DNA from: Frankiales bacterium
Lineage (GTDB): Bacteria > Actinomycetota > Actinomycetes > Mycobacteriales > SCTD01
Direction of reading: 5' to 3'
NCBI GenBank assembly: GCA_025465145.1
Contig: JAODNS010000180.1
Coordinates: forward strand, 1 to 7,038
DNA length: 7,038 bases
A model generated the notes under the pieces. It was not told the DNA's origin and made no database searches. It was given only the letters and a program-made list of their open reading frames with translations. Position numbers and translations under genes: made by a program. Shown here piece by piece: positions 1-5,864 of this stretch (its first letter is position 1; the number at the start of each line of letters is the position of its first letter).

Positions 1-171
1 GGCGACGCCCTCGATCGGCGCGAACGACTCGATCGGCAGCCGCTGCCACGGGCCGACGTTGATCACGTCGCGGCAGCGCAACGGAGGTGCGGTCGCCGCG
101 GCGACCGCCGGGACGACCCCCGCCAGCACCGCCGCTCCCGCGAGCGCGGCCCGCCACCGCACGGCGCGCAC
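1..171 (-). CDS. Secreted protein, N-terminal part only (runs off the left edge)
   Basis: Reading the minus strand from a GTG at 171-169, 57 codons stay open to the window edge. The peptide begins MRAVRWRAALAGAAVLAGVV and continues PAVAAATAPPLRCRDVINVG. This is a typical Sec signal peptide: an Arg-rich start, a hydrophobic Ala/Leu/Val core at about residues 8-20, and an A-x-A cleavage region at about 22-28. The mature part starts with a Cys and a Trp-containing segment (GPWQRLPIESFAPIEG). The start lies 2 nt after the ftsH TGA (176-174), and I see no strong ribosome binding site of its own, so it is probably co-transcribed and translationally coupled to ftsH. GTG at 162-160 is an alternative start. 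The function is not recognised. The GPWQRL segment vaguely recalls the start of secreted Asp-box propeller proteins, but no Asp box is visible in these 57 residues, so this is only a guess. Confidence 0.7.
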   Translation of the reverse strand, partial: MRAVRWRAALAGAAVLAGVVPAVAAATAPPLRCRDVINVGPWQRLPIESFAPIEGVA

Positions 172-173
172 GA

Positions 174-2285
174 TCAGGACTTCGCCGTCGCGCGAGCCTT
201 GGTCCGGCCGTTGGTGCCGGTCGCGGCCGCCGTGCGGACGGTGCGTCGGCGCCCGGCCGGGGCGGCGCTGCTCGTCGTGCCGGACTCGATCGCCTGCAGC
301 AGCGGCGCGAGCGCGTCCTGCAGGACCTCGTCCTCCAGGGTCTCCTCCGCGTCGAGCCGCGCGGCGAGCGTGTCGAGCTCGCGGCGGTGGCCCTGCAGGA
401 TCGTCGTGGCCTCCGACTGCGCCTCGGTGATGAGGCGGCGGACCGCCTCCTCCACGGCGCGCTGGGTCTCCGGCGACAGCCCGATCAGCGAGCTGTCGTC
501 GCCGAGGAAGCCCTCGCCGGCCTTCACCTGCAGGCGGACCGGGCCGACCTCCTCGGCCATGCCGTACCGGGTGACCATGTCGCGGGCGAGCGTCGTGGCG
601 TGCTCGAGGTCCTGCTCGCCACCGGTGGACGCCTCGCCCAGGACCAGCGTCTCGGCCGCGATGCCGCCGAGGGTCGCCACCAGCTGGGCGTGCAGCGCGC
701 TCTTGGTCAGGATGGTCGCCTCGCTGTCGGCGAAGGTGGCGGCGGCGATGGTGCGGCCGCGGCCGAGCACCGTCACGCGGTGGACGTCCTCGTGCCGGCC
801 GAGGGTGGCGGCGACGACGACGTGACCGATCTCGTGGTAGGCCGCGCGGGTGCGCTCCTCCGCGGTCAGGACCTGACCTCGGCGCTGGGGACCCTCGAGG
901 ACGCGGACGACCGCCTCCTCGAACTCCTTCATCGTGATGGTCGTGCCCTTGCGGCGGATGGTGAGCAGGGCGGCCTCGTTGACGACGCTCGCCAGGTCGG
1001 CTCCCGTGAAGCCGGGGGTACGCGACGCGATTCGGTTGAGGTCGACGTCGGGGGAGAGCGGCTTCTTGCCGGCGTGGATCTTCAGGATCCGCTCGCGCCC
1101 GACGGCGTCGGGACGCTCGACCGTGATGTGCCGGTCGAAGCGGCCCGGGCGCATGAGCGCCGGGTCGAGGATGTCGGGCCGGTTCGTCGCCGCGATGACG
1201 ACGACGCCGGTGGTGACGTCGAAGCCGTCCATCTCGACGAGCAGCTGGTTGAGGGTCTGCTCGCGCTCGTCGGAGCCGCCGCCACCGCCGCCGGATCCGC
1301 GCTTGCGGCCGGCCGCGTCGAGCTCGTCGATGAACACGATGGCCGGAGCGACCGCGTTGACGCGGCGGAACAGGTCGCGGATGCGGGCCGCGCCCACGCC
1401 CACGAGGGACTCGACGAACTCGGCACCGGCGACGGAGAAGAACGGCACGCCGGCCTCACCGGCGACGGCCTTGGCCAGCAGCGTCTTGCCGGTCCCGGGC
1501 GGGCCGAACAGCAGCACGCCCTTCGGCGGGGCAGCGCCGAGCGCCTTGTACTTCGCCGGGTCCTTCAGGTAGTCGCGCACCTCGGCGAGCTCGGTCACGG
1601 CCTCCTCGGCACCGCCGACGTCGGCGAACGTGACGCTCGATCCGCCCGTACGGCTGCCGTCGTCGACCCGGCCGAAGTTGGTGACCTCGCCGATCGCCCC
1701 GCCGCCGCCGCCTTTGCCGACGAACAGCAGGCCGAACAGGTTGGCCAGGATCAGGACCGGCAGCAGGAACGTCGTGAACGTGCGCAGCCGCGCCTGCCCG
1801 GCCTGCGGGTCGACCTCGACCGTCGCGCCGGAGCCCTGCAGCAGCTGGATCGTCGAGTTGGTCGTGGCCCCGTTGTTCGGGTACGCGGTGCGCACCGTCA
1901 CCGCACCGTCCGGCACGCCTTCCACCTGCACGCTGGTCGCGGCGGCCTTCTTGTCGGCGGCGCGCGCGGCCGTGGCCTCCTCCGTGCTGCGGATCTTCGC
2001 GACGACCTGGCTGTCCTCGTCCAGGAAGACGGCGCTCTCGACGCGGCCACCGGCCGCGAGCTGCGAGAGCTGGGTCAGCGACACCTGCTTGCCGTCAGGA
2101 TCGGAGAACAGCATGACGAGGGCCGCCCCGAACGTGACGACGAGGACGAGCAGCGAGGCGATCAGCAGGTACAGCAGCCGACCCGGGCCGGAGCCCTTCG
2201 TCGCCGCGCGCTCGCGGCGGCTGGCTGCGATCCGGGCCTTGATCCGGTCGACGAACCCACTCGACTCCTCGGTAGCGGCTGCCAC
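174..2285 (-). CDS. ftsH: FtsH-family membrane AAA+ zinc metalloprotease (divergent paralogue)
   Basis: A 703-residue ATP-dependent protease that, as a family, forms hexamers in the cytoplasmic membrane and degrades membrane and soluble proteins. Order seen: transmembrane helix 1 (about 37-60), an extracytoplasmic domain (61-169), transmembrane helix 2 (about 170-190), a Gly linker, an AAA+ module and an M41 peptidase domain. Key motifs are Walker A GPPGTGKT (261-268), Walker B FIDELD (318-323), the second region of homology MRPGRFDR with Arg fingers R379 and R382, zinc site HEIGH (484-488) and a likely third ligand D559 in STGGEQDLEHAT. All catalytic residues are present, so activity is expected. 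Oddities: the pore loop reads SLVG (293-296) where FtsH normally has an aromatic residue (MFVG); the segment after HEIGH is divergent (GRGRTIAAATF instead of the usual PRGRALGYT); GGIAAE replaces GGRAAEE. The tail (672-703) is basic and low-complexity. The GTG start at 2285 is chosen over ATG 2312 because AGGAGG lies 4 nt before it. Family assignment is firm; orthology to the housekeeping copy is doubtful. Confidence 0.95.
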   Translation of the reverse strand: MAAATEESSGFVDRIKARIAASRRERAATKGSGPGRLLYLLIASLLVLVVTFGAALVMLFSDPDGKQVSLTQLSQLAAGGRVESAVFLDEDSQVVAKIRSTEEATAARAADKKAAATSVQVEGVPDGAVTVRTAYPNNGATTNSTIQLLQGSGATVEVDPQAGQARLRTFTTFLLPVLILANLFGLLFVGKGGGGGAIGEVTNFGRVDDGSRTGGSSVTFADVGGAEEAVTELAEVRDYLKDPAKYKALGAAPPKGVLLFGPPGTGKTLLAKAVAGEAGVPFFSVAGAEFVESLVGVGAARIRDLFRRVNAVAPAIVFIDELDAAGRKRGSGGGGGGSDEREQTLNQLLVEMDGFDVTTGVVVIAATNRPDILDPALMRPGRFDRHITVERPDAVGRERILKIHAGKKPLSPDVDLNRIASRTPGFTGADLASVVNEAALLTIRRKGTTITMKEFEEAVVRVLEGPQRRGQVLTAEERTRAAYHEIGHVVVAATLGRHEDVHRVTVLGRGRTIAAATFADSEATILTKSALHAQLVATLGGIAAETLVLGEASTGGEQDLEHATTLARDMVTRYGMAEEVGPVRLQVKAGEGFLGDDSSLIGLSPETQRAVEEAVRRLITEAQSEATTILQGHRRELDTLAARLDAEETLEDEVLQDALAPLLQAIESGTTSSAAPAGRRRTVRTAAATGTNGRTKARATAKS

Positions 2286-2289
2286 TGGT

Positions 2290-2296
2290 CCTCCTC
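2290..2296 (-). promoter_or_regulatory. Ribosome binding site deciding the ftsH start
   Basis: On the minus strand GAGGAGG is followed by ACCA and then GTG (2285-2283). This strong Shine-Dalgarno match with a 4-nt spacer selects the GTG start. The upstream ATG at 2312-2310 is preceded only by GC-rich sequence with no comparable match. Confidence 0.85.
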
Positions 2297-2355
2297 GCCG
2301 GTACGCCGGCATCGCGCTGGCCCCGCGCCGAGGCCGGCGAGGGGTCGGGGTGCTC

Positions 2356-2370
2356 GCGAACAGGGTTCGC
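2356..2370. repeat. Inverted repeat GCGAAC-AGG-GTTCGC in the ftsH leader
   Basis: Perfect 6-bp arms with a 3-nt spacer, lying about 70 bp upstream of the ftsH start and inside its predicted leader. It could be an operator or a small RNA hairpin. It resembles GAAC/GTTC half-sites found in LexA boxes, but the 3-nt spacing does not fit the usual 4-nt spacing, so no regulator is assigned. Confidence 0.3.
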
Positions 2371-2419
2371 CGCCAGGGGGCGGCGCTCCTGCCGGGCACC
2401 TCCGCCGATAGTGTGACGC

Positions 2420-2439
2420 ACGACATACCCGCTTGTCGT
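2420..2439. promoter_or_regulatory. Inverted repeat, candidate operator
   Basis: ACGACA (2420-2425) and TGTCGT (2434-2439) form a perfect 6-bp dyad separated by 8 nt. It overlaps the proposed ftsH -10 and spacer, where a bound dimeric repressor would block transcription. The regulator is unknown. A 6+6 dyad can arise by chance in GC-rich DNA. Confidence 0.3.
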
Positions 2440-2450
2440 CCGGGTGTCAG
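2422..2450 (-). promoter_or_regulatory. Candidate ftsH promoter
   Basis: On the minus strand CTGACA (2450-2445) resembles a -35 box (5 of 6 to TTGACA). After a 17-nt spacer comes TATGTC (2427-2422), a weak -10 (TAT matched). Transcription would start near 2415, giving a leader of about 130 nt before the ftsH GTG. The inverted repeat at 2420-2439 covers the -10 and most of the spacer. The -10 match is poor, so this is tentative. Confidence 0.3.
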
Positions 2451-2616
2451 ACCGCGGGAGCAATCGGGACGACTCGGGCGTGGCGGCAGTGCCTCGCCAC
2501 CCGTTCGAACCATGCTCTGCGCGGGTTCTGCTGACGAACGTCCTACTGGCGGGCGACCATAGGTGCGCCCGACCCTGGTCTGCTCGCCTGCCACCCCGCT
2601 CCCGAACGACGTCCCC

Positions 2617-2621
2617 GGAGG
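2617..2621 (+). promoter_or_regulatory. Ribosome binding site deciding the propeller-protein start
   Basis: GGAGG followed by ACCC and then GTG at 2626. This 4-nt spacing matches that of ftsH and the transposase in this window, and the resulting protein begins directly with a clean signal peptide. The in-frame GTG at 2563 would add 21 residues without signal-peptide character. Confidence 0.85.
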
Positions 2622-2625
2622 ACCC

Positions 2626-5600
2626 GTGCGCTCCCGCACCCTCGCTCTGCCCGCAGCTCTGACGGCCGGCCTGTTGGCCGCCGGCCTCGTCTCGGGCGCC
2701 CTTGCCCCCGCCGCGATCAGCGCCGCTCCGGCGGCTCCGGCCGCACCCGCCGCCGCGGAGTGCCCGCCCGGGACGACGACGGAGCGGGACGTCCCGCTCG
2801 CCGACTTCGCCGCCGGCGTCACCAGCACCTGCGCCCCCGCGCTGCGGCCCGAGCCGCGCGAGGAGGTCGAGGCCATGGCCGCGCAGCTCGCCGCCCGCAG
2901 CACCGGCGGCTACGCCGTGCGCGCCGGCGCGCTCGAGAGCGCGACCGCGCAGCACGAGGCGATCGCCCGCAAGAGCGCCGGCACCTCCGCCAGCAGCTGG
3001 CTCCCGCTCGGCAAGGGCCCGCTGCACAGCGACGTCGCCGGCTACACGAGGACGAACGGCCTCGGCCTGCACCAGCTCGCCGGCCGCATCGAGGACCTGT
3101 CGCGCGACCCCGCCAACAGCGCGCGCTGGTTCGCCGCCGTCGCCAACGGCGGCATCTGGGAGACGACGAACTCCGGCGGCACGTGGCGCTCGATCGGCGA
3201 GAGCCTGCCGACGCAGATCACCGGGGCGGTGGCCTACCTCAAGCCGGGCGTCGTGCTCGCCGGCACCGGCGACCCCGCCTTCGGCGGCTCGTCCTTCTCC
3301 GGCCAGGGCATCTTCCGCACGACCAACGGCGGCAAGGCATGGGCCCGCTCCAGTGGCGTGCCCGCCGGGACGCTGACGTTCTCGTTCGGCTTCGACCCGG
3401 CCAGGCCCACGACGGTGTACGCCGCGACCAGCAAGGGCCTGTACCGGTCGGCCGACGCCGGCCGGACGTTCAAGAACGTCGTCCTGCCGACCACCTGCAC
3501 CGACGTCGCGAAGCCGACCTGCTTCTTCGCGAACATCGTCACCGACGTCGTCGTACGCCCGTCGGAGCGCGACGGGAGCAAGGGCGGCGCCGTGCTGGCG
3601 GCGGTCGGCTGGCGCGCGGGCCAGAAGCCGAACGCCCTGGGCAAGCCGCAGTCGCCGCGCAACGGCCTGTACACCTCCGCCACCGGCGCGCCCGGCTCGT
3701 TCCGCTACGTCAGCGCCCCGGCCGGGTTCGCGGCCAACGACGTGGTCGGCCGCACCGCGCTGACCGTCGCGCAGGGCTCCCGCCAGCTGCACGACTACGT
3801 CTACGCCGTGGTCCAGGACGCCAAGAAGTTCAACAAGGGCGCGACGACGCTCGACCTGCCCGACGCGACCGGCGGTTCGACCGCCGCCGCGGCCGTGCTG
3901 CAGAACACCGTCCTGAACGGCCTGTACGGCTCCAAGGACTTCGGCAAGACGTGGACCAAGCTTGCCGACGCCACGCAGCTCGCGCTGCCGGGCAGCGGCA
4001 GCGCGCTGCAGGGGGCCCAGGGCGCGACCTACGCACCGGGCATCCAGTCCTGGTACAACGAGTGGATCTCCGTGGACCCGACGGTCCAGGACGAGGCCGG
4101 CATCCCGGGGCGCATCGCCTTCGGCCTCGAAGAGGTCTGGCAGGGCCCGGGCGCGATCCCGCTGGTGCCCAACACCGGCCGCTACACCGTCGCCGGCCGC
4201 TACTTCTCCGGCAACGCGTGCGGCGGGCTCATCGTCCCGACGCTGCAGGGCTACTGCCCGTTCGCCGCGGACCCGACGAAGCCGCAGGGCAGCACAACGC
4301 ACCCCGACCAGCACGCCGGCATGTGGGTCCCCACCGGCAGCGGCGGCGTCACCCTCGTCGCCGGCAACGACGGCGGCGCGTACAAGCAAGTGCTGAAGGC
4401 CGGCCAGGCCCTGACCAACGACGGCTGGGGCAACGGCGACAACAACGGCTTCAACACGCTGCTCCCGTACGACGCCGCGATGGCGCTCGACGGGACGGCG
4501 GTGATGGGCCTGCAGGACAACGGCTCCGCGGTCATCACGCCGAGCGGCAAGCAGATCATGGCCTACGGCGGTGACGGCTTCTTCGTCGCCATCGACCCGG
4601 AGAACAGCAACGTGTGGTGGGAGGAGTACACCGGCGGCGACATCCGCGTCACGACCGACGGCGGCAAGTCGTGGACGAACAAGATCCCGACCGGTATGAC
4701 CTCGGCCCTGTTCGGGACGCCGTTCGTGATGGACGAGACGAACCCGAAGCACCTCGCCATCGGTGGCCGCCAGGTCTTCGAGACGACGAAGGGCCAGGCC
4801 GTCACGGGCGACACCTGGAGCAAGGTGTTCGACCTCGGCACCCGCACCCAGCCCGGCGTCGCCGGTGCCACGGCCGACCGCGCCGCCGGCAACCCCGACA
4901 ACCAGCTGTCCGCCGTGGACACGCGGGACCAGGCGACCTACGTCGGCTACTGCGGCTTCTGCGACATCGTCACCGGCGGTGTGCCGTTCGGCAGCGGCAT
5001 CGCGACGAACGTCGGCGGCAGCAAACCGGCGAAGGCCGGCAGCACCGACGGCTGGCACATCGCGAAGGCCAAGGGCCTGCCCAAGCGCTACATCAACTCG
5101 GTGCGGATCGACCCGAAGAACGCGCGCACCGTGTACGTGACGCTCGGCGGCTACGGCCGGCGCTGGATCCCGCCGGGCTCCCTCGGCGACGACGTCAGCA
5201 AGGTCGGCAAGGGCCACGTCTACAAGTCGACCGACGCGGGCGAGACGTTCAAGGACATCTCCGGGAACCTGCCGGACATCGGCGCCGACGACGCCTTCCC
5301 GTTCGACGGCGGCCTGGTCGTCGCCAACGACCTGGGCGTCTACTTCGCGAAGACGACCAACGGGGGCAGCTTCACCGTCCTCGGCCGCAACCTGCCGCGC
5401 GCGCCGGTGTTCCGGCTCAACAAGAGCCCGCGCAACAGCAAGGAGCTGATCGCGGCGTCGTACGGCCGCGGCGTCTACCGGATCGTGCTCCCGGGCAAGG
5501 CGACCCTGACGTCCGAGGACGGCACCACCCGCACCGGCACGGCGGCGGGCGCTCCGCCGGCCGCGGCGGCACCGTCCGCTGCGGCTCCGCGACCGGTTGC

Positions 5601-5757
5601 TGAGGGCAGCACGGCTCCGGCCACGGTGGACACGGCGACCCGCGCGGTCGCGGACAGCCGGCCGTTCTACCGCTCCCCGGCCGCGCCCGTGGCGCTGATC
5701 GCCCTGCTCGGCCTGTTCGTCGCGCTCGCCCTGCGCCGCCGCCGCACGCCCGGCTAG
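2626..5757 (+). CDS. Secreted, membrane-anchored VPS10/BNR Asp-box beta-propeller protein
   Basis: A 1043-residue exported protein. A signal peptide begins MRSRTLALPAALTAGLLAAG and ends in an Ala/Pro stretch (about 1-44). The propeller spans about 125-953. Asp-box-like hairpins are seen near 180-187 (TTNSGGTW), 232-239 (TTNGGKAW), 275-282 (SADAGRTF), 436-443 (SKDFGKTW), 676-683 (TTDGGKSW), 868-875 (STDAGETF) and 910-916 (TTNGGSF). Other family-like features are AGRIEDLSRDP before NGGIWETT, GTGDPAFGG, and the C-terminal ASYGRGVYRI (944-953). The predicted mature protein has eight Cys, an even number consistent with disulphides outside the cell. An Ala/Pro-rich linker (about 954-1018) leads to one hydrophobic helix (about 1019-1036) and RRRR, so the propeller should face outward, anchored at its C terminus. 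There is no LPXTG sortase motif. Such proteins are often labelled glycosyl hydrolase or sortilin-like, but I see no catalytic set that would justify an enzyme call; ligand binding is equally possible. It is divergent from ftsH. Confidence 0.9.
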   Translation: MRSRTLALPAALTAGLLAAGLVSGALAPAAISAAPAAPAAPAAAECPPGTTTERDVPLADFAAGVTSTCAPALRPEPREEVEAMAAQLAARSTGGYAVRAGALESATAQHEAIARKSAGTSASSWLPLGKGPLHSDVAGYTRTNGLGLHQLAGRIEDLSRDPANSARWFAAVANGGIWETTNSGGTWRSIGESLPTQITGAVAYLKPGVVLAGTGDPAFGGSSFSGQGIFRTTNGGKAWARSSGVPAGTLTFSFGFDPARPTTVYAATSKGLYRSADAGRTFKNVVLPTTCTDVAKPTCFFANIVTDVVVRPSERDGSKGGAVLAAVGWRAGQKPNALGKPQSPRNGLYTSATGAPGSFRYVSAPAGFAANDVVGRTALTVAQGSRQLHDYVYAVVQDAKKFNKGATTLDLPDATGGSTAAAAVLQNTVLNGLYGSKDFGKTWTKLADATQLALPGSGSALQGAQGATYAPGIQSWYNEWISVDPTVQDEAGIPGRIAFGLEEVWQGPGAIPLVPNTGRYTVAGRYFSGNACGGLIVPTLQGYCPFAADPTKPQGSTTHPDQHAGMWVPTGSGGVTLVAGNDGGAYKQVLKAGQALTNDGWGNGDNNGFNTLLPYDAAMALDGTAVMGLQDNGSAVITPSGKQIMAYGGDGFFVAIDPENSNVWWEEYTGGDIRVTTDGGKSWTNKIPTGMTSALFGTPFVMDETNPKHLAIGGRQVFETTKGQAVTGDTWSKVFDLGTRTQPGVAGATADRAAGNPDNQLSAVDTRDQATYVGYCGFCDIVTGGVPFGSGIATNVGGSKPAKAGSTDGWHIAKAKGLPKRYINSVRIDPKNARTVYVTLGGYGRRWIPPGSLGDDVSKVGKGHVYKSTDAGETFKDISGNLPDIGADDAFPFDGGLVVANDLGVYFAKTTNGGSFTVLGRNLPRAPVFRLNKSPRNSKELIAASYGRGVYRIVLPGKATLTSEDGTTRTGTAAGAPPAAAAPSAAAPRPVAEGSTAPATVDTATRAVADSRPFYRSPAAPVALIALLGLFVALALRRRRTPG
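5754..5757. repeat. Left copy of CTAG target-site repeat
   Basis: CTAG directly beside the left end of the IS. Its last three bases are the TAG stop codon of the propeller gene. It matches 6841-6844 on the other side. A 4-bp identity alone is weak, but it fits the known CTAG target preference of IS481 elements. Confidence 0.65.
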
Positions 5758-5758
5758 A

Positions 5759-5780
5759 TGTAGCGACCAGTGACGTTGTT
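5759..5780 (+). repeat. Left terminal inverted repeat of the IS
   Basis: TGTAGCGACCA, then GT, then GACGTTGTT. It matches the reverse complement of 6818-6839 at 20 of 22 positions, differing only at the central two bases (GT here, AG at the right end). It begins with TGT, as is typical of IS481 ends. The match stops abruptly on both sides of the 22 bp. Confidence 0.95.
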
Positions 5781-5807
5781 GACAGTCGGCGTGGCGGCTT
5801 GAAGTAG
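5779..5807 (+). promoter_or_regulatory. Candidate transposase promoter at the IS left end
   Basis: A perfect -35 consensus TTGACA at 5779-5784 straddles the inner end of the left inverted repeat. With a 17-nt spacer the -10 would be AAGTAG (5802-5807), which is a poor match. The -35 placement is common for IS elements, but the weak -10 suggests low basal expression or a wrong call. Confidence 0.35.
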
Positions 5808-5814
5808 GGCGGGG

Positions 5815-5860
5815 CCTCCGGCAGGAGTGGCGCTGTCTAGGTCACTACTCGCACCGGAGG
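5815..5860 (+). promoter_or_regulatory. Possible hairpin masking the transposase ribosome binding site
   Basis: CCTCCGG (5815-5821) is the exact complement of CCGGAGG (5854-5860), which contains the GGAGG ribosome binding site of the transposase (4 nt before GTG 5865). The 32-nt loop holds further short complementary pieces (AGTG 5825-5827 with 5828 is disrupted by alternatives; GAGT with ACTC is also possible). Pairing would hide the binding site in transcripts that include both arms. Seen as sequence complementarity only; folding was not computed. Confidence 0.4.
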
Positions 5861-5864
5861 TCCC

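Larger units (their letters stand above)
2286..2625. other. Divergent intergenic region between ftsH and the propeller gene
   Basis: The 340 bp between the two divergent GTG starts contain no supported gene. They must hold the promoters of both genes. Three inverted repeats are visible (2356-2370, 2420-2439, and a looser GTTC-N7-GAAC at 2525-2539), plus the 8-bp palindrome GTTCGAAC at 2503-2510. A candidate minus-strand promoter lies at 2422-2450. No convincing plus-strand -10/-35 pair was found for the propeller gene. Confidence 0.7.

Noticed and set aside
87..2411. 774-aa open frame on the plus strand antisense to ftsH
   Set aside because: It is the complement of an unmistakable FtsH coding sequence, is Arg/Gly/Asp-rich and low in complexity, and has no recognisable domain. 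High GC removes stops from antisense frames.
2503..2510. GTTCGAAC as the T-loop of a tRNA
   Set aside because: On neither strand do the flanking bases form a T stem, and no acceptor or anticodon stem could be paired around it.
2531..2565. CTGACG with CATAGG as the promoter of the propeller gene
   Set aside because: The spacing is about 21 nt and the -10 is poor.
2563..2625. Upstream GTG 2563 as start of the propeller protein
   Set aside because: It would put 21 non-signal residues before the signal peptide, and GTG 2626 has GGAGG at ideal spacing.
2286..2903. N-terminal extension of ftsH up to 2903, or start at ATG 2312
   Set aside because: The extension crosses the intergenic region and the coding start of the divergent gene. 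ATG 2312 lacks a ribosome binding site, while GTG 2285 has AGGAGG at 4 nt.
2760..4574. 604-aa plus-strand frame inside the propeller gene
   Set aside because: An out-of-frame Arg-rich shadow with no family features.
2095..5217. 1040-aa open frame on the minus strand antisense to the propeller gene
   Set aside because: Composition is repetitive Arg/Ala/Val/Gly with no domain, and the sense strand encodes clear Asp boxes, a signal peptide and an anchor. It is a GC-driven shadow.
2626..5757. Calling the propeller a sialidase or a GH74 glycosidase
   Set aside because: Asp boxes are structural and occur in many non-enzymes. I could not identify the sialidase Arg triad or the GH74 catalytic Asp pair from the sequence alone.
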